64,000 nucleotides of DNA, from NCBI RefSeq assembly GCF_036057275.1, contig NZ_CP107945.1:124001-188000 (forward strand). Reading direction: 5' to 3'. The notes beneath the pieces were generated by a model. That model worked only from the letters and a program-made list of their open reading frames with translations. It was not told where the DNA came from and did not search any database. Of this stretch, positions 37,801-46,021 are shown one piece after another; position 1 is the stretch's first letter; every line of letters starts with the position of its first letter. Source of the stretch: Streptomyces sp. NBC_00390. Lineage in GTDB: Bacteria; Actinomycetota; Actinomycetes; Streptomycetales; Streptomycetaceae. A program made the position numbers and the translations under genes.

Positions 37801-39339
37801 GCTGTGAAGTTGGGTCCCCCACTCCCCGCGGTGTCCTCGAACAAGGCACCGGTCTCTGCGGTAGCACTGTCGTCCGACGGCCGAACGCTCGCCGTGGGCA
37901 CCAGAGACGCCGAGGTCTCGTTCTGGAACGTGACGGACCGGGACAAGCCCAAGCGGTTGCACCCCCACCACTCCACGTTCATCGACCTGTCCGACGAAGT
38001 GAGCGCCCTGACCTTCACCGACAAGGACACTGCGCTCGTCTGCGCCAGCAGGGATGGCACCGTACAACTGTTGCAGGTGTCCAAGGCTGGTTTCGACCGT
38101 ACGGACAGGCCGCTCGTCCACGGCGCAGCGGTGACCTCAGTATCGGTCGCCGACCGGCGCGACCTCGTCGTCACCGGGGGAGCCGACGGCCGGGTAGTGC
38201 TGTGGGACACGTCGGACAGGGCCCGCCCGCACCGCCTCGGGGACCCGCTGGCCGGACACGGTGGGCTCTCGATGGCGGGGGAGCTATCAGAGGGCGGCGG
38301 GCTGCTGGCCAGTAGCTCCGAGGACGGGAATGTGCTGCTCTGGGACGTCTCCAGACCGGACCGGCCGCGCGCGCTCCCGCCGGTCGTCTACTTGCCTGGC
38401 CCCCGTGGGGAGGAGACCTCCTCTCCGACCGGGTCCGCGCTCTCCCGCGACGGACGATGGCTGGCCACCAGCGGGGGCACCGGCTCGACTGGAGTGTTGC
38501 TTTGGCGTGCCGAGTGGGGCTCGTTCCGGCCGGTCGGTTCACCGCTGAAGGGGCATCAGGGCGTTCCGCTGGCCTTCGCCTGGTCGCCGGACGGTCAGAG
38601 GCTTGTCACTGGGGACAACAAGGGAGCGGTGATCGTCTGGGACGTGTCCGATTCCGGCGGTCCCGTGCGGACGGCGACGCTGACCCACGCCGACGGCGTG
38701 GTTGAGGCCGTCTTCAGCGCGTCCGGCCGCAGGCTGGCTACGGAAGGCGTCGAAGGCAAGGTGTCCCTGTGGGAAATGTCCGAGGGGGCGGGTCGCCCGC
38801 GCAAGCTGGGCAGCGTCGGCTCCGGCCAGATGGGCAACCGTCGTTCGTCGATGACCCTCTCGTCCGACGGCACGCTGCTCGCCATCGGCCATGCTTCGGC
38901 CTCCTTCTCCCTGTGGGACGTCACCGATCCCGGCCGTCCGCGTCGGCTGGCGCACACCAACGTGGGCCACATCGGCCCGGTCGGCGCGATCGCCTTCTCC
39001 CCCGACGGTTCCAAGCTCGCCTCCGGCAGCGTGGACGGCGCCGTGGTCATCTGGGACATCACCGACCGGAGCCAGCCACGTCGCATCGGTCCGGCCCTCC
39101 ACGGCAACAGTCCCGGTTTTCCGCTGTCGATGACGTTCCTGCCCAGGGGAAGTACGCTCGCCGTCCAGCGCCTCACCGAAGTCGACCTGTGGGACCTCTC
39201 CATGGTCGCGTCGCCCCAGGCTGACCTCCTCCCTCGGGCGTGCGCACGACTGTCCGGCGCCGGCCTCGACCCGGCGGCCTGGAAGGTCCACGCGGGCGAC
39301 ACCGCGTACGAGGAGACCTGCCGTCCGCCCTCCGGCTGA
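34819..39339 (+). CDS. Caspase - nSTAND NTPase - membrane helix - WD40 protein, 1506 aa
   Basis: Residues ~1-240 are a caspase-like peptidase: GMLLIHYVGHGLVAANG with catalytic His89, and RVVVLDCCFAGLALG with Cys141. From ~270 comes a STAND-type NTPase opening CPYKGLDAFNQDDERLFFGR, Walker A GPSGAGKSS (316-324), Walker B VVLAVDQFEELF (400-411), then helical domains. A membrane helix follows at 731-750 (LVTTALALLLVLAATAAAIA). From ~815 I count 14 WD40 repeats (LSPDGRTLAAATADGTLRFW and similar), enough for two seven-blade propellers. The likely mechanism is ligand sensing by the WD40 part, NTP-driven oligomerisation and activation of the protease. Paired with the EACC1-like gene upstream. The start ATG is 48 bases after it. 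Confidence 0.92.
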   Translation: MAARLGDYEGARVVLIGTGRHDARSDLPDVEAVAPTLMDLREMYVERCGLPRQSVTVVHDPPNVEAFGQAITEAKEAAEGMLLIHYVGHGLVAANGTLHLATAGSVSSGDMIRFTALPYDAVRACVAGSRAASRVVVLDCCFAGLALGSLSPDNGAAVTELARIAGALVLTATGSSQLALAPAGDRHTAFSGALLGMLATGVAGGPPVFTIEEVHRQLERSLPAAGLPRPRLLLSGGVGRLIVADNPAWTPAAPADPPVAPPAEGDGPRPDCPYKGLDAFNQDDERLFFGRARLVTEMIGRLRECAMDGRPLAVLGPSGAGKSSVVGAGLLPALAQGRLDVAGSAWWPRRVITPTGDPVGVLAGMVEDLTGLPAEQAAAGLREDPGRFGALLLADRQNRVVLAVDQFEELFTAGATEADQHVFVRALVTAAGGGTQAPAALLVLCVRADFYDRCAAFPELAVALENRPLTVRAMSQEEVRETITKPAAAAGRRIEPGLVEVLLTDLGQGGWGTGEGWYEPGRLPLLSYALSETWERGTGPALSVADYLRTGGISRALSDRADKALNDLDTAGRDCARRLLLRLVHLDEETVPTRRRLHRRRLLASLPDPAAAQNVLDALGAARLITDDGEDSHATVQITHDALLREWQVLRGWLKEDQANLLLEQQLLDHAQRWAAQEREPGLLYDGTPLAAAEDWAAADANRAPELPAVAQEFLTASTRRRQQRRRLRNLVTTALALLLVLAATAAAIAYQQRGEALREARVSAARSMVNKAELLRDSDPRLALQLGAAAYRLDRENPATRASLQDTLTTSRHAATLDGLDAEPTAVALSPDGRTLAAATADGTLRFWDVARTGRPELIKKVAAAKPAEARDSTVTALAWRPDGKLLAAGGDREVTLWDTGDRRIPKPLDPPLRGFGAPVASVVWSADGYRLAVATLHASALIDMTDGLVLASVKHSGDSRDRPRLALSPDGTLLVTSDGKQSVQLWDATGREAVKLGPPLPAVSSNKAPVSAVALSSDGRTLAVGTRDAEVSFWNVTDRDKPKRLHPHHSTFIDLSDEVSALTFTDKDTALVCASRDGTVQLLQVSKAGFDRTDRPLVHGAAVTSVSVADRRDLVVTGGADGRVVLWDTSDRARPHRLGDPLAGHGGLSMAGELSEGGGLLASSSEDGNVLLWDVSRPDRPRALPPVVYLPGPRGEETSSPTGSALSRDGRWLATSGGTGSTGVLLWRAEWGSFRPVGSPLKGHQGVPLAFAWSPDGQRLVTGDNKGAVIVWDVSDSGGPVRTATLTHADGVVEAVFSASGRRLATEGVEGKVSLWEMSEGAGRPRKLGSVGSGQMGNRRSSMTLSSDGTLLAIGHASASFSLWDVTDPGRPRRLAHTNVGHIGPVGAIAFSPDGSKLASGSVDGAVVIWDITDRSQPRRIGPALHGNSPGFPLSMTFLPRGSTLAVQRLTEVDLWDLSMVASPQADLLPRACARLSGAGLDPAAWKVHAGDTAYEETCRPPSG

Positions 39340-39559
39340 CGCGACGCAGCGGTCCGCGTCGGCTCGATCCGGCTGCCCACCCAGGTACACGGCGCCCGTC
39401 CGCTCGGCGGACTGGAGGGGCCGGGCGGCGGGTGGCCGCGGTCGCAGGGACCGGCCTACCTCGATCCTGCGCCGGCCGGCGGCCCTAGCGAGCACAGCGG
39501 TATGCCCGCAGCCCACTTCTTCCTTGATCGCCGGGCACTCTAGGCTGGGCCGGACCCGC

Positions 39560-39850
39560 TGGGTGGTGGCGCGAACTCGATCCGCCGCCGGCTCAAGGAC
39601 TGGGCTGCGGCCGGCCTCGGCCAGAAGGCCCACGCCCTGGCCGCCGACGACCAGACGGTCGGCCTGGCATTGCCGGTCCCGCCGGGCGCGAGCATGCACC
39701 TGGACGGTGCCTACGACAACAACCCGACCCGGCAACTGCTCGACGAACTCGGCCTCCACGGCCAGATCGCCCGCAGGGCGTACTCGCTCCGATCCAGGTA
39801 CGCAAACGCTGGGTGGTCGAGCGCACCAAGTGCGCCACGAGGCGCTCTGT
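39560..39850 (+). pseudogene. IS5-family transposase debris
   Basis: Text: SIRRRLKDWAAAGLGQKAHA, then MHLDGAYDNNPTRQLLDELG, LHGQIARR, a frameshift near 39775, and GVLAPIQVRKRWVVERTK. This is the middle and the second-Asp / Glu region of Streptomyces IS5-type transposases (HLDxAYDSxxTRxxLxexGL...GxPAPIQxGxRWVVERTHxW). Most of the gene is missing and out of frame. Confidence 0.65.
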
Positions 39851-40349
39851 TTGTATCCCCGGCTCAGCTGGGAGGAACTCGGAAGGAGGTTTCTGGGCCG
39901 GATGACTTACCTGGATCCGAAAGGTGAAGGGGACAACAGCATGTCAGGAAATTAGCGACCGGGCTCAGTTGTCAGGGGCGGTGCGCTGGGGGGCCCGCCC
40001 GATGTGGCGAAGACTGGATTGTTTGAAGCCCAATCTCCAGCAGATGCAAGTTCCCATCCGCCGGAAGGACAGCTGAAACCGGCGCCGCACCCTGCACGGG
40101 GTTCGATCGTGCCCCCGTGCACCTCCGGGGTGCGGTCGGATGTCTGTACCGTGTCGCTGCGCCCGCTCGCCTGAAGTTCCGGACTGCCGACACGGCGTGC
40201 CTGATCTACCCGGTGTGGCATGAGGACACGCGGTGGGGCCGCCGCCTCAACGCTCGTTTGGCAGTGGCGCAAATTGGCAGACTCCGAGTCGGAACCTGCT
40301 TGGTGTCGTGCCTCTGTCCGACTCTTTCTGTCTCAACACTGGAGTGTCC
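39851..40349. other. 499-base stretch before the first P450
   Basis: No gene seen. A minus-strand frame reading over it is a long shadow of the P450 gene. It should contain the promoter of the terpenoid locus genes. Confidence 0.45.
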
Positions 40350-41636
40350 GTGGACCTGACGAACCGCAAGCCCTTCCCCCTCGATCCCCATGCTGACCCC
40401 ATGGAGGAGGCTGAGCAGCTCCGCGCGCTCGGACAACTGGTAGCGGTGGAACTGCCTGGCGGGGTGCCGGCTTGGGCAGCCACAGACCTCGCAACGGCGC
40501 AGCGGGCTCTCGGTCATGAGGACCTGACGAAGGATCCCGCTTTCTGGCCCGCGCTCGCCGCCGGCCGGATAGCGGACGACTGGGAACTGATCGCCCTGGT
40601 GCGTGGTGCTGGAATGCTCCACATGGACGGCGCCGATCACCGCAGGCTGAGGCAGTTGGTGAGCTCCGGCTTCGCGCGGGCGCCCATCGAGGCGCTCAGG
40701 CCCCGCATAGAGCAGACAGCTGAGGAGCTGCTGGACCGGTTGGCGGCCACGAGCAGCGCTGGGAGCCCCGTCGACCTGCGGGAACACTTCGCATTCCCGC
40801 TGCCTGTGACCGTCATCTGTCATGTCCTGGGAGTACCGGACTCGGCTGTCGGCGAGCTGCGCAGCCGCTTCGATCGCCTCGTCACGCCCCAGAAGGGCGC
40901 CACCGGGGACGATGACATCCGGGTGGCCGTGGCAGCGATCTACAGCTCCCTGTCGGCGCTTATCGACTGGAAGCGCACTGATCCCGGGGACGATCTCACC
41001 ACCGCATTGATCCAAGCCGGCGACGACGGAGACCGTCTCAGCGAACAGGAACTGGTCGAGACCCTGTTCCTGGTGCTGATCGCAGGGCACGAAACCACGA
41101 TCAACTCGATCACCAACACGCTCCACGCCCTCCTGCGGCACCCGGTCATGCTGGCGGCCGCCCTGGGCGCCGAGGACGGTGGGACCTGGGCCAATGTGGT
41201 GGAGGAGGGCCTGCGTTACTCCCCTCCCGTGCGTCACGCCATCCTGCGGTACGCGGTGAGGGACACCGAGATCGCAGGCGTCCGGGTTGCCAAGGGTGAC
41301 GCCGTCCTCGCCAGCCTCGTACCGGCCGGGCGGGACCCGGGCCGACACGAGCACCCCCACGCATTCGACATCGCGAGAACCACGAGCCGAGAGCATGTTA
41401 CTTTCGGGTTCGGTGCGCACTACTGCCTGGGAGCGCGGCTGGCCAAGCTGGAAACGGAGATCGCGCTTCGCGCACTCCTGCGCCGCTACCCCGACCTCAC
41501 GCTGGCCTCGGAGCCTGCCCGCCTGACGTCGATCCCACTCCAGGGCTACCAGTCCCTGCCGGTCCATCTGCACGGCGGGGACGGAACGCCGACAGGCGCA
41601 CTGTCGATGGACCAGGACGCAGCCATGACTGCCTGA
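40350..41636 (+). CDS. Cytochrome P450, 428 aa
   Basis: Haem-ligand loop HVTFGFGAHYCLGARLAKLE (Cys is the thiolate ligand); I-helix oxygen site LFLVLIAGHETTINSITN; K-helix VVEEGLRYSPPV (ExxR satisfied as EEGLR). These are the marks of a soluble bacterial P450 of the CYP105/107 type. I took the GTG at 40350 with GGAG five bases upstream; a GTG two codons earlier is possible. It needs a ferredoxin partner, not encoded nearby. It lies convergent to the CYP157-like gene, with a near-perfect inverted repeat in between. Likely an oxidative tailoring enzyme of the terpene made by the synthase at 46 kb. Confidence 0.92.
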   Translation: MDLTNRKPFPLDPHADPMEEAEQLRALGQLVAVELPGGVPAWAATDLATAQRALGHEDLTKDPAFWPALAAGRIADDWELIALVRGAGMLHMDGADHRRLRQLVSSGFARAPIEALRPRIEQTAEELLDRLAATSSAGSPVDLREHFAFPLPVTVICHVLGVPDSAVGELRSRFDRLVTPQKGATGDDDIRVAVAAIYSSLSALIDWKRTDPGDDLTTALIQAGDDGDRLSEQELVETLFLVLIAGHETTINSITNTLHALLRHPVMLAAALGAEDGGTWANVVEEGLRYSPPVRHAILRYAVRDTEIAGVRVAKGDAVLASLVPAGRDPGRHEHPHAFDIARTTSREHVTFGFGAHYCLGARLAKLETEIALRALLRRYPDLTLASEPARLTSIPLQGYQSLPVHLHGGDGTPTGALSMDQDAAMTA

Positions 41637-41686
41637 GCGGCGCGGGCCGCTGAATTTCCCGGGCGAGCGGCGGTTTCGGCATCGCC

Positions 41687-41722
41687 CCGTGGGGTCCGGA
41701 TCACGTGATCCGAACCCCACGG
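41687..41722. terminator. 18+18 bidirectional hairpin between two P450 genes
   Basis: CCGTGGGGTCCGGATCAC and GTGATCCGAACCCCACGG pair with one mismatch and no loop, 50 bases past the stop of the first P450 and 12 bases past the stop of the CYP157-like gene. A terminator for both convergent transcripts. Confidence 0.8.
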
Positions 41723-41734
41723 CTGTCTCTGGCG

Positions 41735-43135
41735 TCAGCCAAAGAGCCTGCGCCACCACGGCTTGCGGACCGCGACCACGACCGGCGCGGGAGCGGGGCC
41801 GACCGAAGGAGCGGCAGCCGGCAGCGGCTGGGCGGAGGACGAAGGGGACGGGCTACCGCCGGTGCTCTCCTGCTTCGGCCGCCGGGGCGTGAAGCGCGCG
41901 GGCAGGTCGTCCAGGCGGGAGGAGACCAGGGAGCCGGTCACGTGCAGGTCGTCCTCGGGCACGGCGAGCTCGATGTCGTGCAGCCGTGCGAGCAGCGTGT
42001 CGATTCCGGTGTCCGCGATGGCCCGCCCGATGTCCTGGCCCGGGCACTCGTGCGGCCCAGCACTGAAGGCAAGGTGTGAGCGGTTGCCGTGCACCGGGGC
42101 GGACAGATCGGGCCGGATCTCGGGATCGACGTTGCCGGCCGCCAGGCCCAGCATCACCAGGTCGCCTGCCTTGATCTCCTGGGTGCCGAGCCGTGTGTCG
42201 CCGGTCGCCCATCGGGTGGGCACCACGGTGAGAGGTGGCGCGTCCCACATCACCTGGTCCAGCGCGTCCGGGAGGGTCATCGCACCTCCGGACAGGCTCG
42301 AACGGAAGCGCCGGTCAGTCAGCACCATCCGCAGCGTGTTGGCGATCAGGTTGGTGGTGTTCTCGGTCGCAGCGACGATGGCGTGCCGCAGGTGCTCCAT
42401 CGCCTCGTCGTCCGTGAGAGCCGACTCGTGGCGCAGCAGCCAGCTGGCGAAGTCGTCGCCCGGCTGCTCCTTCTTTCGCTTGACGAGCTCCTGCAGGACA
42501 CCCACGACGAACTGATTGCTCTGCAGCGCCGTTTCGGTGCCCTTGACCATGTCACGCACCGCGGCACCCAGCGGCAGCGCGTCCTGCTCGGGCACGCCGA
42601 ACTGCCGGGCCATGACGAGGATCGGCAGCTTCTCGGCGAAGTCCGCCACCAGGTCGGCCCTGCCGGCGCCGGCGAAGTTGTCGACCAGCCGGTGCGTGTA
42701 GCGCACGACATAGCGCCGGATCCCGTGCCGGTTGAACCGTGCCAGACCGTCTGTCACTGCCGCCCGCAGTCGTGCGTGCTCCGTGCCGTCGGTGAAAGCC
42801 AGCAGCGGTTGCCATGCGGTCATCGGCAGCAGTGGGGAGTCGGGCTGCAACCGGACGTTCCATATGCGGGAGTCGTTGGAGTACAGGGAGGGTGACCGCA
42901 TGACCTCCAGGTTCTCCCGGTGTCCCAGTACCAGCCAGGCCGGTACGTCACCGGGAAGCAGCACGGGCGCCACCGAGCCGTGCTCCTGACGCAGCTTGGC
43001 GTAGAGCGCGTACGGCTCCTCCGCTTCCGGTCCGTACATCCGGCGCACCCCAGAACCGAGTGCGTGTGCCGGGCATCCCGGAGGCGGAAGCGCCGCAGCC
43101 GATATGCCTGACGAGTCTGGGTACGGGGTGGTCAC
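41735..43135 (-). CDS. CYP157-like cytochrome P450 lacking the ExxR motif
   Basis: Haem loop AFSAGPHECPGQDIGRAIAD carries the Cys ligand, but the K-helix reads ALDQVMWDAPPLTVV: the otherwise invariant ExxR is replaced by DQVMW. The CYP157 family of Streptomyces is known for exactly this loss (the analogous segment in one S. coelicolor member is EQSLW), so I place it there. The I-helix (HAIVAATENTTNLIANTLRM) also lacks the usual acid-Thr pair spacing. The C-terminus ends in a basic Trp-rich tail (KPWWRRLFG) after a Pro/Ser linker. GTG at 43135 with GGAGG just upstream; an ATG 20 codons earlier is an alternative. CYP157 genes usually sit beside a normal P450, as here. Confidence 0.85.
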   Translation of the reverse strand: MTTPYPDSSGISAAALPPPGCPAHALGSGVRRMYGPEAEEPYALYAKLRQEHGSVAPVLLPGDVPAWLVLGHRENLEVMRSPSLYSNDSRIWNVRLQPDSPLLPMTAWQPLLAFTDGTEHARLRAAVTDGLARFNRHGIRRYVVRYTHRLVDNFAGAGRADLVADFAEKLPILVMARQFGVPEQDALPLGAAVRDMVKGTETALQSNQFVVGVLQELVKRKKEQPGDDFASWLLRHESALTDDEAMEHLRHAIVAATENTTNLIANTLRMVLTDRRFRSSLSGGAMTLPDALDQVMWDAPPLTVVPTRWATGDTRLGTQEIKAGDLVMLGLAAGNVDPEIRPDLSAPVHGNRSHLAFSAGPHECPGQDIGRAIADTGIDTLLARLHDIELAVPEDDLHVTGSLVSSRLDDLPARFTPRRPKQESTGGSPSPSSSAQPLPAAAPSVGPAPAPVVVAVRKPWWRRLFG

Positions 43136-43359
43136 GAGGCCTCCGGGAAGCAGCGGCGCGGGGGTGTCGCGCACAGATGGCGTAGAGGAGCGCACGCAGC
43201 ATATCCGTGATCCACACCGGCCAAGCAGACGGTCTTGTGCCGAACTCAGGCCTGGATACGATCATGTGACGATCCGTGGCCTCGCGCTGGGGGCCCATCC
43301 GGTGATGGGATCTTCCTGTTTCCGGCAGGTGCACGACCTAGAGAGAAAAGGGTTCCCTG

Positions 43360-44703
43360 GTGTCAGCTGGTTTGCAGACGGTTCCACGCGCTCCGGGAGC
43401 GGTTCCGCTTCTGGGCCACGCTCTGGCCTTGTGGCGCGATCCCCTCGGCTTCGTGAAGTCGCTGCGGCAGCACGGTGACCTGGTCCGTATCGATTTCGGG
43501 ACGATGCCCACGTACGTGGTCACGTCGGCCGAGCTGGTCCACGAGGTGACCGTGAGGCAGGCACGCAGCTTCGAGAAGGGGCGCTTCTTCGACCGGCTGC
43601 GGCCGCTCGCCGGTAACGGCCTGGCCAACGCGAACGGCGAGGTGCACCGCGCGCACCGGCGGCTGATCCAGCCGATGTTCTCCAAGGACCGCATCGCGGC
43701 CTACTCCGAGATCATGAGCCGCCACGCCCATGAGCTGGCCGACTCCTGGGAACCCGGGCAGGTGATCGACCTCCAGCATGCGATGGCCAAATACTCGATC
43801 GACACGCTTACGTCGACCCTGTTCTCGGCGGACATCGGGCTGCCGGCAGTCGAAGCCATTCGCGTCAACCTGCCCGTCGTGATGAAGAACCTGCTGATAC
43901 GGGCAGGGTCACCCAAGGTCCTGGACGGGCTTCCGATCCGTGCCAACCGCGACTTCGATGCGGCGAGCAAGGCGCTGCGCGTGGTGATCGATGAAGTGGT
44001 GGCCAATGCTCGACGCTCGGGAGAGACCGAGCGGGGCGACCTGCTGTCGATGCTACTCGCGGCCCAGGATGCGGACAACGGAAAGACCCTCTCCGACGTC
44101 GAGGTCCGCGACGAACTCAGCACCATTCTGTATGCAGGAGTCGAGACCACCGCCGCCACGCTCGCCTGGGCCTTTCATGAGCTGGTGAACCACCCCGAGG
44201 TGGAGAAGCAGCTGCTCTCCGAGATCCGGGAGGTCGTCGGCGACCGGCCCGTCACCATCGCGGACGTACCCCGTCTGGAGGGGATCCGCCGCGTGCTGGA
44301 CGAGACCATCAGACTGCACGGGGTCACCTTCCTGATGCGCCGCACCACCGAGCCGATAGTGCTCGCCGACACCGAATTCCCCGCCGGCACGGAGGTCGGC
44401 TTCAGCCTCTACGCCATCCACCGAGATCCGGCGGTCTACGTGAACGCCGACACCTTCGATCCCGACCGCTGGCTGCCCATGCGCCGGGACGCCATCCCGC
44501 GCGAGGCGTTCGTACCCTTTGGTGCCGGCAACCGCAAGTGCATCGGGGACCTGTTCGCCTGGACGGAGGCCACCATCGCCATCGCCACGCTGCTCGCCCG
44601 GTGGCAGTTCACCCCGGCACCCGGCCACCGGCCCAAGGAAGTCGCTTCAGCAGTGGTCCACGCCGACAGCATCCCTATGACAGTTCAGCCGCGGAAAGAC
44701 TGA
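43360..44703 (+). CDS. Cytochrome P450, terpene-oxidase type, 447 aa
   Basis: Haem loop FVPFGAGNRKCIGDLFAWTE with the Cys ligand; I-helix LSTILYAGVETTAATLAWAF (AGxET); K-helix RRVLDETIRLHG (ETIR); Arg-rich helix KHPDRWLPM-type text (DTFDPDRWLPM). The HPEVEKQLLSEI and GTLDLFAWTE features resemble the Streptomyces sesquiterpene oxygenases of CYP170/CYP183 type rather than the first P450 in this locus. The GTG at 43360 follows AAGGG. It is divergent from the CYP157-like gene and likely to oxidise the product of the terpene synthase 1.3 kb downstream on the same strand. Confidence 0.9.
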   Translation: MSAGLQTVPRAPGAVPLLGHALALWRDPLGFVKSLRQHGDLVRIDFGTMPTYVVTSAELVHEVTVRQARSFEKGRFFDRLRPLAGNGLANANGEVHRAHRRLIQPMFSKDRIAAYSEIMSRHAHELADSWEPGQVIDLQHAMAKYSIDTLTSTLFSADIGLPAVEAIRVNLPVVMKNLLIRAGSPKVLDGLPIRANRDFDAASKALRVVIDEVVANARRSGETERGDLLSMLLAAQDADNGKTLSDVEVRDELSTILYAGVETTAATLAWAFHELVNHPEVEKQLLSEIREVVGDRPVTIADVPRLEGIRRVLDETIRLHGVTFLMRRTTEPIVLADTEFPAGTEVGFSLYAIHRDPAVYVNADTFDPDRWLPMRRDAIPREAFVPFGAGNRKCIGDLFAWTEATIAIATLLARWQFTPAPGHRPKEVASAVVHADSIPMTVQPRKD

Positions 44704-44793
44704 ACCGGTCGCCGTCATCCGACCCGCATACCGCTGGTCATCCACCGCCGGCAGAGCGACTGACCACCACCCGCCAAGGGCCGCTTCCGGTGC

Positions 44794-44822
44794 CGGGCCC
44801 CGACCGTAGCGGCCGGGGCCCG
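44794..44822 (+). terminator. Hairpin after the second P450
   Basis: CGGGCCCCGACC and GGCCGGGGCCCG pair at 11 of 12 positions around a five-base loop, 90 bases past the stop. Confidence 0.6.
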
Positions 44823-44972
44823 CGTTTGAATGGAGTCTCTCGTGGCCCCAGATCACTGCCGCGAAGGATGTGTTGAAGGCACGGCTCAGCGCCACCATCC
44901 CTCCCTGGCCTCGTCCGTGACGCCGGTGCCGTAGGCCCGGTGCACGACCACTCCAGGTCCTTCGAGCGGATC

Positions 44973-45758
44973 TCAGGACTGCGTCGGCGGGCTGGAGGTG
45001 AAGGTGGGCGCGGGCAACCAATCAATGTCCTCGTCGGCTGTGTATCTCATGCCCACTGGTGAGAAGACAGCCGGCAAAGACTGGGGGCAGCTCACGCCGA
45101 GTACCGGCTCCCACAGAACCTCAGCCAGCGGCATCCGAAGCCGCACGTCAGGCAGCCGCGACAGGATCCGTTCAACCGCTGTCGCCACCAGGAGACCCAC
45201 CACCCTCTGGGCGCCAATCGGCAGGGCGCCCTGGACAGCTCCGGCGTCTCCCGACGCCGGACCGGTGGCACGGCCGCCGGACGAGGGAATGCAGCGGCTC
45301 AACTCGAGGATGGTTCTGGACGTGGCGGTGGCGGTGATGCCCAGGAGAAGCCGGTGTACCAGGCGGGGTATGTCCGCGTGCCGCTCGGGCGGGGCGTGGT
45401 GAAGCATCCACGAGACAAGGTCGGGCCCTGCTGCCTGGGCCTTCTCGGCAACCAGATGCTCGCAGACGCTCTTTATGGTCTTGTGGGCGCCCTCCGGATG
45501 CGAGGAGCGGCCCATGAGTGCTGGCAGCGACTGCCCAATGTCTGCGGCGTAGCGCTCGTCCATGCCGAGCAGGCCGGCAGTGACCTGGATGGGTAGTGGG
45601 CGGGCGTATCGCAGGACCAAGTCCTCCCGCCCGGCCGGGGCGAACTCGTCGACGAACTCGTCGGCGATGTGCACCACGTAGGAACCGGTGGCTGGGCCGA
45701 GCTCACGCAGTGCCCGCCCCACGTAGCTGGGCCAGATGCTCATGCTCTCCGCGTCCAT
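44973..45758 (-). pseudogene. P450 remnant that has lost its haem-ligand segment
   Basis: The minus-strand frame has real P450 text: GRALRELGPATGSYVVHIAD, DLVLRYARPLPIQVTAGLLG (helix C-D), LVSWMLHHAPP, and HRLLLGITATATSRTILELS (I-helix). Right after it jumps to AVERILSRLPDVRLRMPLAE, VLWEPVLGVSCPQSLPAVF, the C-terminal strand and helix L end. The K-helix, meander and Cys haem loop between them are missing (~110 residues), and the N-terminal third is absent too. Same frame throughout, so an internal in-frame deletion. It cannot bind haem. Confidence 0.65.
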
Positions 45759-46021
45759 AGGGAAGTTGCATGGTAATTGTGCAAGGCGGCGCCGCGCAGG
45801 CGCCGGAAGTGGTGCAAGGCGGCGAAGGCACGCTGGACGACTCAACATCGGTTGCCAGCCCAGGCCTTCTTCTTGGCTCTCGCGACGCCCGGCAGCCCTT
45901 TGAGTGCCGACTTCCGCTCAGTACTATTCCCCCTAGTTGATCACTCACCGTGCAGTTCCAGCCATGGTCTGTACATCCCCCAGAGTGCTCGCGCGCGCCA
46001 ACGACTGAAAGGGAATCACGA

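Noticed and set aside
36756..38315. 519-codon plus-strand frame inside the WD40 protein
   Set aside because: Entirely within the 1506-residue gene in another frame and very Arg-rich; a shadow.
38539..39759. 406-codon minus-strand frame over the WD40 region
   Set aside because: Antisense shadow of the repeats, no start signal.
40206..41759. 517-codon minus-strand frame opposite the first P450
   Set aside because: Antisense of an obvious P450 gene; no family text and no ribosome binding site.
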